Source: Anaspis maculata
Lineage: Eukaryota; Arthropoda; Insecta; Coleoptera; Scraptiidae
Assembly (NCBI GenBank): GCA_949128115.1
Contig: OX421961.1
Location: forward strand, 126,607,050-126,671,049
Direction of reading: 5' to 3'
Length of the DNA: 64,000 bases
Part shown: positions 1 through 10,401 of the stretch, one piece after another
How positions within the stretch are numbered: position 1 is the stretch's first letter
How the letters are laid out: each line of letters starts with the position of its first letter
Notes under the pieces: generated by a model
The model's input: only the letters and a program-made list of their open reading frames with translations
The model's database searches: none
What the model was told of the DNA's origin: nothing
Position numbers and translations under genes: made by a program

Positions 1-2023
1 CACAGGAATGGATAGGAATACGGAGAATTATGGCGGGGGAAGCCGAAATTCGGAAAATGAAATAATGTAATTTATAATTGCGAATATAAAAGCAAAGAGC
101 ACAAATTGGATTGGTTTCGTGCCTATATCTATGAATCGGAGACGGGGAAAAAAGATTATAGCCCTGGAAAGTTTCAGCTGAAGTTTCGGATTTTGGTACG
201 CCCCTTGTTGGGTAGTGGAGGGACGGCTTTCTCATAATTATTACATTATCACCATAGTGCTAGCTAATGTCAAAACTCAGAATTGTCAAGAATTAGTTCG
301 GTGTCATTAACTGAGGTGGTGGTATTCAGCACCGAGGTCTTATACTACTTATTCTTATTTGTTTAAAACAAAGTACTAAACACTGTGATTAAATCCCCCT
401 TCCCCTAACTGGACGTGATGCCATGGAACCTTACGTTGTGTGTATTTTTTGTACCGTAGACTTCGTAACCCTTTCGCCTTAATAATTCAAATAAATTCCC
501 AAATCCCTTTTGATTCCCAGATCATTTTTATTTCCCCAGGTTTTATTTGAAGAGGACAATTAAATATATATTTCGGATAAACAAAGTCTTTGAAACCACC
601 ACTTCTTTATTATCCGATTAATCAATGATCGCTAATTTAATTTACTCAAGCCTGTTTACTTCATTTGCGTTAATTATTCATTACACACTCTCAACTCATA
701 CTGAGTCCAGCTAACGATAAGGAATTAGTTATTTCAATTATCATTCAGCTTTTAAAACACATCCTATTACTAACGTCCGCGCCTAATCAGTTCCACTCTC
801 CCAATTAAATTTCCGTTTCCGTATTCTTCTTGACTTGAAAAGATATAGATGAGCCAAATTTCATACCGCAGTTGAGTTTGATTTCTTGCATAATTGATTA
901 TTGCCTCGTTGGTTTCTATTCAACCCTTCCCTAACGCAGCCCTTTTTGTACACAGAGAGATATCGATCACGCCACTTTAAAGAGAGATTATTACCCACTG
1001 AGTATGGTCTTTGTATTTCGAAACTATAGCCATCATTTTAATTACCGATCAAATAATTAACATAAAACTTGGGTGGCTTAGTTTGATCCAGCTGGTGCTG
1101 TGTTTCAACTTACAGACTTATCCATCAGCTCTGTGTCACTTTGTGTTACATAAATTCACTCAAGTGTGCAATTAGATATGAGCCATTAATTAATCTGGAA
1201 AATTAGGTTACATTTCGAAGTCGTGTAGCTATCTCTGAGCGACACTTGACTTCGAGCATGTCTCAAGCGGTTCGCCTTTCAGGAACTCGACCTGACTGCT
1301 TGTGAAATCCTTTGTCTTTGAAAGAGAAGGATTGAATAATCTTATTTTATGGAGAAAGGATCCGCGCTAGATTTTCGCCCAGGTTTGATCTGCAAAATCA
1401 CCTGTCGGAAGCTATATCTCTTTGTAGAATGGTTATTGAGGCCTCCACCATTCATCTGGTGTCTTGAGAGTAACTGGCATTAAACAATGTATTTAAAAGC
1501 TCCCAGCTAGTTGCACAATAATAACTCGGTTTGACACTACTTCTCTGCTCACTCACTCACTCACTCACTGTCTGCCTCGACATACACATTGCGGATAGCC
1601 GCTAGTAGATGGCGCCGCACGGGTATCTCACCTGTGAGTACCCTCAGAGAGCACACATAGGAAAGTCTTGGACCGTTAGACCATCGAGCTTCTGCCTTAG
1701 AATGCTTCAGCACTGATGAGAGGATGAGACCCAAACAGGTCGAAACACGTGTCTGCATGCTGGATTTCGATGGTGGTTGCTCGGTCGGTTCGATGGTCTG
1801 AGACTTCTTCTGACATTAATCGCATATATCCTATCCCACGCTCAGAGGTCAGAGAAACGCCTTTCTTTCATAAAGGCATCGACACTAATTACCTGTGGCT
1901 GTTCGAAATACACAGAACAACGTCAATGAAGTTTTTCAAAAAAAAACAATTGCTTTCACCTTTAAGAACAACTTTTTTTAAACAAAACAATTACTTTCAC
2001 CCCTAGATCAAGTGGGCCTAGTA
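1..2023. other. AT-rich DNA without a recognised gene
   Basis: I read both strands and found no protein motif, tRNA or terminal repeat. A short CACT tandem run lies near 1548-1568. The open frames here are short, overlap each other and have no domain signature. The one structured motif seen is the hammerhead-like stretch near 1705-1760, listed separately. Confidence 0.5.
1705..1760 (+). ncRNA. Hammerhead-ribozyme-like motif (weak candidate)
   Basis: CTGATGA lies at 1713-1719 and CGAAAC at 1741-1746, the two invariant halves of a hammerhead core. Between them GACC (1728-1731) can pair with GGTC (1738-1741), but this leaves extra bases after CTGATGA. GCA just before the core (1710-1712) can pair with TGC (1754-1756) just after a GTC (1751-1753), which would be the cleavage triplet. 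Stem III would be only one or two pairs. Penelope-like elements and some retrozymes carry minimal hammerheads of this kind. The irregular stem II makes activity doubtful; it may be a decayed copy or chance. Confidence 0.2.
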
Positions 2024-2306
2024 CGTAGCTTAGAAAGTCCATAGCTTAGAATGTCCATAGCTTAGAAAATCCTTAGCTTAGAATGGTCCCTAGCTTAGAA
2101 AGTCTATAGCTTAGAATGTTCGTAGCTTAGAAAGTTCTTAGCTTAGAATGGTCCGTAGCTTAGAAAGCTCACAGCTTAGAATGGCTCGTAGCTTAGAATG
2201 TCCATAGCTTAGAAAGTTCATAGTTTAGAAAGTTCATAGGTAAGAATGTTCTTAGCTTAGAAGGTTCTTAGCTTAGAATGGTTCGTAGCTTAGAATGTCC
2301 ATAGCG
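2024..2306. repeat. Minisatellite, TAGCTTAGAA unit, forward block
   Basis: About 17 tandem units of 16-17 bp built on TAGCTTAGAAWGTYC, with alternating AATGTCC, AAAGTTC and AATGGTCC endings. The same unit recurs as its reverse complement at 2529-2870, so the two blocks could fold into a long imperfect hairpin. No coding potential. Confidence 0.93.
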
Positions 2307-2528
2307 TCCAGACTACTGAAGATGACGTTTCATCTAGACAGATTGGTGTGCAAAATTGTTGAGAAAGTAAACAATCTCATTGCTAGGTATTCCGATTGCG
2401 GGTCTACAAAAAAAAAACTACTGAACCTGACGACATCCATGTACACAGCTCGGTGTGCCAAATTGCTGAGAACTTTTGAGAATTTCAATTTCTAGTATAC
2501 CCACTCTGTGCGCGCAAGTTTCCATCGG
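2307..2528. repeat. Spacer with two diverged direct copies
   Basis: Two related stretches of about 90 bp (roughly 2312-2400 and 2420-2505) share CTACTGAA, GACG, GTGTGCCAAATTG-like and CTGAGAA segments in the same order. This is the loop between the two opposite-facing minisatellite blocks. An open frame crosses it but shows no family signature. Confidence 0.6.
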
Positions 2529-2870
2529 ATTCTAAGCTATGAACTTTTTAGCTACGGATCATTCGAAGATATAATCTTTCTGAACAGACATATCCACGCA
2601 GTCAACATTTTAAGCTACGAACTAATCTGAGGTGCGAATTTCCCAAGCTGCGACCCATTCTAAGCTATGGACCATTCTAAGCTAAGAACCTTCTAAGCTA
2701 AGAACATTCTAACCTATGCATTTTCTAAGCTATGAACTTTCTAAGCAGTGAACATTCTAAGCTACGAACCATTCTAAGCTGTGAGCTTTCTAAACTATGG
2801 ACCACTCTAAGCTAAGAACTTTCTAAGCTACGAACATTCTAATCTATGGACTTTCTAATCAACGGATCGT
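2529..2870. repeat. Minisatellite, TTCTAAGCTA unit, inverted block
   Basis: About 18-20 units of TTCTAAGCTATGAAC-type sequence, the reverse complement of the block at 2024-2306, more diverged near 2580-2650 and regular again afterwards. The conserved core TTCTAAGCTA is retained in most units. Confidence 0.92.
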
Positions 2871-3008
2871 CCCCGATCAAGTATCATTTGATTACATGGA
2901 AGATAGACTTGCCTTGGTGCTTTTTTCTCTCGTCAATGATGCACTGCAATTGTCAATCACTAGGCTGGTACACCTCGTTGGCTCTTTTTCACAAATATGA
3001 ACTTTGCA

Positions 3009-3044
<36 letters not shown>

Positions 3045-5358
3045 GGCGTTTTCTAGCGCTCACCTCAATTCTCTCTTGTCGGCCCGTTTCTCCTTCCTGG
3101 TCCGCTTCACTCTCGCAACCCTGTTCTTACCCCCGCAAGTGTGACAACCCCTGGCCAACAAACCCCGCTACTCTGGAATGCGGCGCCATCCTCTCTTGTA
3201 CCATTTCTTTCCTCCCCAATATCGCTGCTAACGCTAATTTATTTACTTTGGGTTTCACCAAACTTTTATCAACGCGATAACTCTATCACTCTGATAGTAA
3301 CTAAGCAACTGGCCATCCTATTGACTGGTGCATAGCAACTATCAGCGTGATAGATTTAATCTGCTCTTAAAATTTTGGTGTAACCCGAGGTTAGAGAATC
3401 TAATTTTTCTTCAAGATTTCAAGCTGGACACCACTGTACAAACTGAGATTACTACAGACATGGAAATATTTTGTGCCTCCTTTTTTCAGATTTTTTTTTA
3501 ATTGAGCGGGAACGGCTGGCGTTTGAACTGGAAGACTGATGACGTAGTAAACCTGTTCTGTGCTTGCGCACTAGGTATATCACCGTGTATTGGCCATTGT
3601 CGTCAGGTTGTGCCTGATATAGGCAGTCTAGAGTCCATGAATATTCACTGCTTATAATTGAGAATCGCGGAAAAAGAACACTAACACTATGAAGCACCTT
3701 TTTGTGTATTGTTGAACTGATACATCAGCAGGGAACAGCTACAATATCTGTTTGTGGTGGCAGTTCACTATGAATCTCTGGCAATTATGCATCAAAGACA
3801 AGAAAACCTTGTCAGGTGGCTTTAACGTCAAATATTCTGTTCATGTATTATGGTTATGTTCAGATGACGTCCCCGCCAGGTTCTGTGTGTCTCTCCTATT
3901 TTCCCCGGTTCTCATGTGAAAGAAAGTGTCGTCCAAGTGATGTAGTTTCAAGGGCACATTTTTATTCCTCCTTCCCAAAAAATAACTTCGCCTTCCCAGA
4001 TTACAACTCCCAAAGAATCAGGTGGCTCGATAAGGCTTATGTTCAGCAGTTATGAGACAAAGTGTTGCGCGCTCATAGAAAGGCGATGATTCAGACAAGT
4101 TGCCGCAGACAAAGGTAATTTCAATGTATCTACCTACTAAGGCGAAAAAAAAAACGATTATACCAGCTGCTGTTCTTACAACTTAAGCAAAGTAGATCTT
4201 CTTGCCCGCGTCAGGTTAACACAAGCAGGAACCTGACACAGGTCTATAAATAATCGGCATTTCTCAGACAGCAATTATAAAATAGCAAATATTGTTGTTG
4301 GCTGCCACACGTTAACTGTCCCCCGACGTTCATGTGGCAACCCGGTACTGTTTTTAGCGCGCTTATTCACTGGATTTGAAACGGATGAACCGTGATAAGT
4401 TGAATTTCTATTTCCTTTTTGGTGCCAAAGATTTTTTAAATCGCCAGTTGAGATATCTGGTCTTCCTTCAGGCTCCTGTTTTCACTTTAATCACTACAAA
4501 TGATTTTCTCTGAACGCATGAAGCAATAATTAACTGAAAGAAGCAAATTAATCGACTTCTGGTCGTTCATGTGCATAAAATTGCTTTTCGAATCAGCCAA
4601 GTGGAAGGCTAACAGAAACCGCACGTGCTAATGATCACAACTGACGTGCCCGTGTGAGCACAACCACAATGCCTACATGGTTTTTCTCCTCATAACCGCA
4701 GCACTGGAAAGCTCAAAGCTCAGGGTTTTCCTTTACTTCTCCACCAAACAATACAGGGTGATGTGAAAATCTTCCGCATTTCCTCTGAGTAACCTTATAA
4801 AGGACGTCAATGGAGCGGATAAGTAGAAACAAATCATCGGCTTTAATTTGCAAGTTATCAACAAAAAGACATTTTCAAGGCAGAAAATGCGCCATTTTAT
4901 AATCACCTGTACACGCCTCTACGCGCTAGAAAGAGTTTTCAACGTGGGACGACACAAAGGTGTACCCTCAAAGTTTACTAATTCAGAAACATGATGAAGC
5001 ATATGCTAGAGCCTTATTCTAGTAGTTCTACACTCTCAGGCGGTCGTGAACGGAACTTTTCACCAGAATACTTAGGTACTTTAATAATTAAGGATGGAGG
5101 ATCCTTTCGATGGAGCATTAGAGTGTCCCGAGTTGATTGAAAACGAATTAAGGCGTCGTCCGCGGAAGCCTGTATTATTTACGTGCTCCGGTCCGAAACT
5201 TACTAATTGCAAATTAATGTTCTTCTAAATAAATAAACCACGCCCAACTGAACAGGGATATCCCACACCGCTCTCATTATTCAAATGAGGATATCTCGGA
5301 TAAAAAGTAGATAACCGATTTCGAAAAAGGCGAAGATGCCTCATGAGCTATTCTTCCC
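2871..5358. other. Intergenic DNA, no recognised gene
   Basis: Contains the (CA)n run and a small imperfect inverted repeat (CTATCACTCTGATAGT near 3289 against ACTATCAGCGTGATAG near 3337). Open frames (for example 2846-3280) run through simple sequence and show no domain. I see nothing else supportable. Confidence 0.45.
3012..3041. repeat. (CA)n microsatellite
   Basis: An uninterrupted run of about 15 CA dinucleotides followed by TATATGG. Confidence 0.97.
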
Positions 5359-5530
5359 AAAAAGACGGTCTTCCCACAAAACGTTTATAAAATATTCCTG
5401 ACTGCAGTTTCGGGAGCCTCTAGTCTCTCGTCGTCAGAGCTAAAATACTAAAATATAATAATTAAATTAACATAAGATTGGTAAGTATAACATACGTAAA
5501 AAGCTTGTAAAATATTCTGGTGAAAGAGAA

Positions 5531-5991
5531 TGGGGAACTATAATGGCAAACGCCTGAAGTAATGGCGCCCGTGTTCCATGCACCCCAGCTATCATAGGTG
5601 TCATTTTAAGCGTATATAACCTCAACTTTGTAATTGTCAATTGTTATTTCATTTCCATTTGTCAGCACTCAGCATAGGAACCAGCGGTTTGCGTTACTTC
5701 GTGAGTTGAAAAGTAGAAACGCCGACAAGCCAAAAATCGGGTTCAAAAAATTGATATAGTGACGTGTTGTGTATCAGTCTGTAATAGTTCCAAATCACCA
5801 TACCTTTGCAGTTTGCACCAGCTCTTTTTATTCCCTTTCAGTTGGGCTCCCTCCCCGCCTCAACTCTTCTTTGAGCACTTTCCACTTTCCGTACATTTGT
5901 TTGCATTTCTTTGAGGTTATGTACGTTAACTGTCAATATGGGTGCATGGAACACGTCGCCCTCTACAATCCGTTTTGCCTATAGTTCCCCA
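5531..5991. mobile_element. MITE with TGGGGAACTATA ends, nested in Penelope arm
   Basis: Starts TGGGGAACTATAATGGCAAA and ends TTTTGCCTATAGTTCCCCA; the arms stay similar for about 100 bp (GTGTTCCATGCACCCC against GGGTGCATGGAACACGTCG). It separates two segments that are contiguous in the opposite Penelope arm, proving insertion. I cannot define a clear target duplication. No coding capacity. Confidence 0.8.
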
Positions 5992-6078
5992 TTGGAGTAA
6001 ATATGTGACGTAAATTGTCAAATTTTCGAGGTATCTTGAATTGAACACAGAATTTTCTCAAAGATGGTTGTAATATAA

Positions 6079-6780
6079 CTATAATTTAGCGAACAAACGA
6101 TCAAAATCTAAAGCATTATGAAAATTCTTGAAAGGAAAATCGACACAATCAATTATTGATGTGATAGAGTGATCGTTTGTGGCTTTACAAATTTCTAAAA
6201 TTTCTGAATTATTCAAAAGTTTACCTTTATTACATTTATGTAGAATATCAACATTACTGTCAATTCTGAAATTATGGCGTTCAGAAATAATGTGATTTGC
6301 GAATGTCGAAGAGGTGTCGGTCGGAAAAGGTTATAGAACCTTGTCTAATACACCTTGTGTGTTCTTTAATTCTGTCAATAAATTTCCTACCTGTCTGGCC
6401 AATATATATGCTATTACAATTATTGTTACATTACAATTTATAAATTCCAGAATTTTCAAAAGGTTTTAGATAGTCTTTTGTGTTCACAAAATGACGATAG
6501 AGATTTGATTTTGTTTTAAAAGAAATACGAATTCCGAACGATTAAAAAACATCTTTGACAATATTAGATGGAGAACCGAAAAATGAAAGGCTGTGAAAAA
6601 ATTTACTTTCTTCAACATAATTGACAAAAAAGGTAATGACTGAAATTTCTTGAACAATTTTGAAATGGTTCTATTGTTATAGCCATTGACTTCAGCTAGG
6701 AATTTGATTATGTTGAATTCTTTTTTAAAATTTATATCTGATAAAGGTATTTTGAAAAGTCGATGGAATAAAGAATAGAA
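6079..6780 (-). pseudogene. Penelope-like polyprotein C-terminus: RT thumb, linker, GIY-YIG
   Basis: In order on the minus strand: a stretch resembling the end of the Penelope reverse transcriptase (RLFKIPLSDINFKKEFNIIK), a linker with FVNTKDYLKPFENSGIYKL, then the GIY-YIG nuclease signature SIYIGQTGRKFIDRIKEHTR. The nuclease starts near 6430 and the frame ends with a TAG at 6079-6081. The family normally has RT followed by a GIY-YIG endonuclease that primes reverse transcription; here only the last third survives. At least two in-frame stops (before SFGIRISF and after IYKL) and a frameshift after RKSHYF show that it is dead. The motif string YIGQTGRKF is highly characteristic, so the family call is firm. 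Confidence 0.85.
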
Positions 6781-7004
6781 AATAAAGCCACAAACGATCT
6801 ATCAAATGATTGTGTCGATTTTCCTTCCAAGAATTTTTATAATTCTCCAGATTTTGATCGTTTGTTCGCTAAATTATAGTTATAGTACAACCATATTCAA
6901 GAAAATTCTGTGTTCAATTCGAAATACCTTAAAAATTTGACAATTTACGTCACATATTTACTCCGATTCTTTTTCACCAGAATATTTTACAAGCTTTTTA
7001 CGTA

Positions 7005-7158
7005 CGATCGCACGCAAAATAAACGGAGACAGTGTTTCGCGCGGAGTGTACCGATTTTATGAATTTTGGCTTGGTGTCACAGTGACAAGAAGGCTAAAAT
7101 TCATTAAATCAGTACACTCCGCGCGAAACACTGTCTCCGTTTATTTTGCGCGCGATCG
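7005..7158. mobile_element. 154 bp palindromic MITE with TA target duplication
   Basis: A near-perfect palindrome: CGATCGCACGCAAAATAAAC on the left against GTTTATTTTGCGCGCGATCG on the right, with arms of about 70 bp and a short centre near TGTCACAGTGACA. It is flanked by TA at 7003-7004 and 7159-7160. The uninterrupted target is visible in the opposite Penelope arm (TTTTTACGTATGTTAT), so the insertion point and the TA duplication are certain. TA targets suggest mobilisation by a Tc1/mariner-type transposase. It could form a stable hairpin RNA. Confidence 0.9.
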
Positions 7159-7257
7159 TATGTTATACTTACCAATCTTATGTTAATTTAATTATTAACT
7201 TCCCGAAACTGCAGTCAGGAATATTTTATGAACGTTTTGTGGGGAGACGCCTTTTGT

Positions 7258-8208
7258 ACTAACTTGTACAGACGCCTAACTTGTACTGTGACTCTAGTTA
7301 GCTGGACAAATTTGCTACTTTAGCATTGTAGGCTTGCCGCCTTTTTGCCTGGTGTGAAACTGACTTCTTTGGAAGTAAAGTTATATTTCTTATCAAATTG
7401 ATAATAAAATCTTGGAAAACTGACCTTGTCATAAGTGGAAAGGCGACTAGGGGGGCGCAGAGCTGTATTACCGTCATTTAGATACCAGAACCCTACGGGG
7501 CCGCCATCAATTCAAGTCATCTTGACGACCATAGACTTGACGACGGCCATTTAAAGCCGACAAAAACTCGTTCCGCCAAGCTCCAAAACGAAAGCAAATT
7601 ATAAACTGAAGGTACTCACATGAATTTTGGTCCAATACGCAACTTTGAGCGGCTGGGTTTTTTAAATTCGGTTTAATCAACTTTTTATACGTAATTCCTG
7701 CTGCAACTGCAGGCCTGCTGGGATGTTCCTTGTCTTGCCAATAGTGCTTCATGATTCGTCGTGTCTTTTCGACTGCAAGAGGTAAAAGGATTGATGATAC
7801 CATGGGTCCCCTTTTTTTGGACGAAGGCCTAGTACTTTTTCAGTTTGAATCAACCTGAAGTTGAACCGGCTTCGAGAGGTTAGAAATATTTATGACACCT
7901 GTCAAATGTCAAAGCTGCTTTGACTTATTTGTTCATTGGCGAAAATTAAAAACAGGTCAAAATTACTACTTTTTTCCAATATAATAGAAAAAAGCGTCAG
8001 ACTCACGTCCCGCAAAAATATTTCGTCTATCTGCAGAGGATGTACGTAAAAAATGCGTTCCAAAAGTGGTCCGAACGACGAACGCTGAATGAAGCCAGAG
8101 CAGCCAACCGCAAAGTTTTGGGGATTTCCTAAATTTCAGATTTGGAAACTTAAAAACAAAATCTCACAGCCGACTAGAATCACGGTACAGGTAAACCTAC
8201 TATACCAT
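7258..8208. other. Intergenic DNA with one unassigned ORF
   Basis: A 98-codon open frame on the minus strand (7507-7803) has a basic N-terminal half (VEKTRRIMKHYWQDKEHP) but no family I recognise; it could be a host exon or chance. Nothing else structured is seen. Confidence 0.35.
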
Positions 8209-8335
8209 CTATCGTGTGATCAAATGAATTCTCATTTTAGGTAGGCTGTGGCCTAGCCAAACGCAGCTTTGCACCCCTTAATTTGACCAGGCCACAGCCA
8301 ACCTAAAATAAGAATTCATTTGATCACATGATAGG
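8209..8335. mobile_element. Small MITE, 46 bp terminal inverted repeats
   Basis: CTATCGTGTGATCAAATGAA at the left matches TTCATTTGATCACATGATAG at the right, and the arms extend through ATTTTAGGTAGGCTGTGGCCT. The loop is about 35 bp. It is non-coding and its transposase family is unknown. Confidence 0.85.
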
Positions 8336-8368
8336 TACCAGGGTGTGACAGAATGGAGGGAATTTTTT

Positions 8369-8597
8369 GGCCTATCCTGGCGGTAGCTCGGTGGGCTCCG
8401 TCTCTGGCTTCAAACCCAGAGGTCCGGAGCTCAAATCCCGCTGGGGCAGGTGGCAGGTGGCTTTTCTCTATGCGCTCTCAAATAGCGGTCACGTCAAGGG
8501 AAAAAGGGTGAAACGAGGGAGTCACCACAAGGGCGCTAATGAGCTAGTACTCAATGCGCCCATAAACTTCCCGAGGTAACACCTAATGAAAAAAAAA
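8369..8597 (+). mobile_element. tRNA-derived SINE
   Basis: Box A-like GGTAGCTCGGTGGG (8382-8395) and box B-like GAGCTCAAATCCC (8427-8439) have the spacing of a pol III internal promoter. They are followed by CTGGGGCAGG as in an acceptor stem, a tRNA-unrelated body and an A-rich tail (8587-8597). The box B departs from GGTTCGAATCC, so it is an aged copy. No target duplication is evident. Confidence 0.7.
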
Positions 8598-8955
8598 TTG
8601 ACCTGCAACTTTTCTTGGAACTCTAAGAAAAAAACAGAAATTATGTCTGATTCTATTTTCGGAAGGCGCTCATTCATATCTCAAAATGTTTTATTCAAGT
8701 GACACATTAATGACAGTTGACGTTTGAGTATCGGCCTTCGAGACTGGTGGACAGCTGGATGACAGTTCCAATATTCAGGTTTTTTGCACATCAATAATTT
8801 GTTGCCAAAACGAGTGTAAGAACAAAAGTATATTTACCTCAAAACCAAAACCGACCTGCTCCGACGAAAAATTGGCATGCTCATAGAACAGACTCAATAC
8901 TCCACGAGCTGTAACTCAAAAAGAAAACACATGACCACTGTTAATCACCCCGACG

Positions 8956-10393
8956 CAGTGCCGGATCTAAACTTGCCGCATCGATATGCGAGAAGCGAAG
9001 GGCGGTTTGGGACCAAGGAGGCCCCTAGTAGAGCCGCAGATGGAAATTGTTCGAATTTTAGAGGGATTATTTCAGCAAAATACCCCTCTCCCTCCATCAA
9101 TTTTTTTCCAATATGAGAACATACAAATTGCTAGGTCGATTGCCTGTCACCCATGCGCGCTGTTGCGTGAATCTGTTTTGAGATGTCTGATCGTTTTGGG
9201 GAATGGGGTACTTGCCAATGGAATAGATTCAGCTGGAAATACTTTTGATTGCTAGTATAAGTGATAAGGGGACTCTACTGAGAATTTCACAAAAATCCCG
9301 TTGTTTTCTACAGAAAAAAACGAATTTGAAAAATCCTCATAAAAGCTTCGCGCCAGGACAGGGATTTTGAGTGGGGTTGGTCTGACTGTGTGACAATGGA
9401 ATAATCAAGAATGTCAGGAATGTCACTACTGTGACACTGTCATTTTGAACATGCTATCGCAAAACCGGTTTCCTGTCGAATTCTCTTACCGTGAGCATTT
9501 AGACAATAAAATCGAACAATGTTTCGTAGAAACTGACTCCAGAAACCTCTTATAACACTGTCTCAGTCGAGATAATTTATTTCCAGGGGAAAATCTGGAG
9601 GATCACCAAATAGCACAGAAATAAGAGGCCGAAAATGAACAGTGAGCTTTTATAGGTTCATCATTAGCATACAATTCCGGATAGGTAATACTTTAGAGCT
9701 ACAAGAGATCCATGTAAGGAGGACGCGATGGATCTCCAAATAAAATGTGGGGAGCAGGAACACTGATGTCCGAAATGAAGCCGAGGGTCAGCCAGGTCAG
9801 AGCACGGGTGACAAACATGCGAAAGGCTTTTAGGTGGACAGCACTGAAGACTAAAGAAAGAGACTAGTTAGGTTGAACAAGAAATGAACAAAACGAGTAG
9901 GTACTTACCGCGTAGATCAAAGCCTCGATAAAAGCAGTCAAAGGCAAAAAAAGGACACAGGAAGAAATTACGGTCGGCGGTTTGACGTTGTCAGTCAGAC
10001 TCAGATCTTGTTGTTGTTTGAAAACGGCACCTTGACGACGTTATATCATTGCCAACCCAACGAGGAAAAAGAGCCCTTCTATGTTCTATATCTAATATAT
10101 TTGTGACGTCACAAATATATTTTTAAAACACGCATTGCGGCCGCAATTTTGGGAATTTAGGAAAAAGAAAAAATACGGGTACATTATTTTTAACCATACT
10201 ATCGATTAAGCCAATAAAAAAAAATTAGGCAAGTACCCCATTCTATTTGAATACTTCCACAAAAAGATGGAGAGCAAAATAATGCTTTCATCCATTTTTT
10301 TTATTGACATGAAATTAGACCTATTATTGCCGCCCCTTCATTTTGCCGCCCGGTGCATATGCCCCGGTTTGCACCCCCCTAGATCCGGCGCTG
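8956..10393. mobile_element. hAT-like element with perfect 8 bp TSD
   Basis: The element begins CAGTGCCGGATCTA and ends TAGATCCGGCGCTG, a 14 bp terminal inverted repeat with one mismatch. It is flanked on both sides by CCCCGACG (8948-8955 and 10394-10401), an exact 8 bp target duplication as made by hAT transposases. Further inward, AATGGGGTACTTGCC pairs with GGCAAGTACCCCATT. At 1.44 kb it has no long open frame and no transposase motif, so it is a non-autonomous or internally decayed copy. Confidence 0.9.
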
Positions 10394-10401
10394 CCCCGAC
10401 G

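Larger units (their letters stand above)
5359..7257 (-). mobile_element. Penelope-like element remnant with inverted end copy
   Basis: A composite structure read on the minus strand. The central part encodes the end of a Penelope-type polyprotein (6079-6780). The left arm (5359-5530 continued at 5992-6190) is matched in inverted orientation by the right arm (6780-7004 continued at 7161-7257), for example CTGACTGCAGTTTCGGGA against TCCCGAAACTGCAGTCAG. Penelope elements are known for terminal repeats in direct or inverted orientation, so an inverted copy of the 3' end at the 5' side fits the family. Each arm has been interrupted by a different MITE (5531-5991 and 7005-7158), which explains why the arms look discontinuous. 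The 5' two thirds of the reverse transcriptase are missing. Confidence 0.8.

Noticed and set aside
2024..2870. CRISPR-like array of short repeats
   Set aside because: Units are directly adjacent without unique spacers, the setting is eukaryotic and no cas genes exist; it is a minisatellite.
8382..8450. Functional tRNA gene
   Set aside because: Boxes A and B are degenerate, the cloverleaf does not close and an A-rich tail follows; it is a SINE head.
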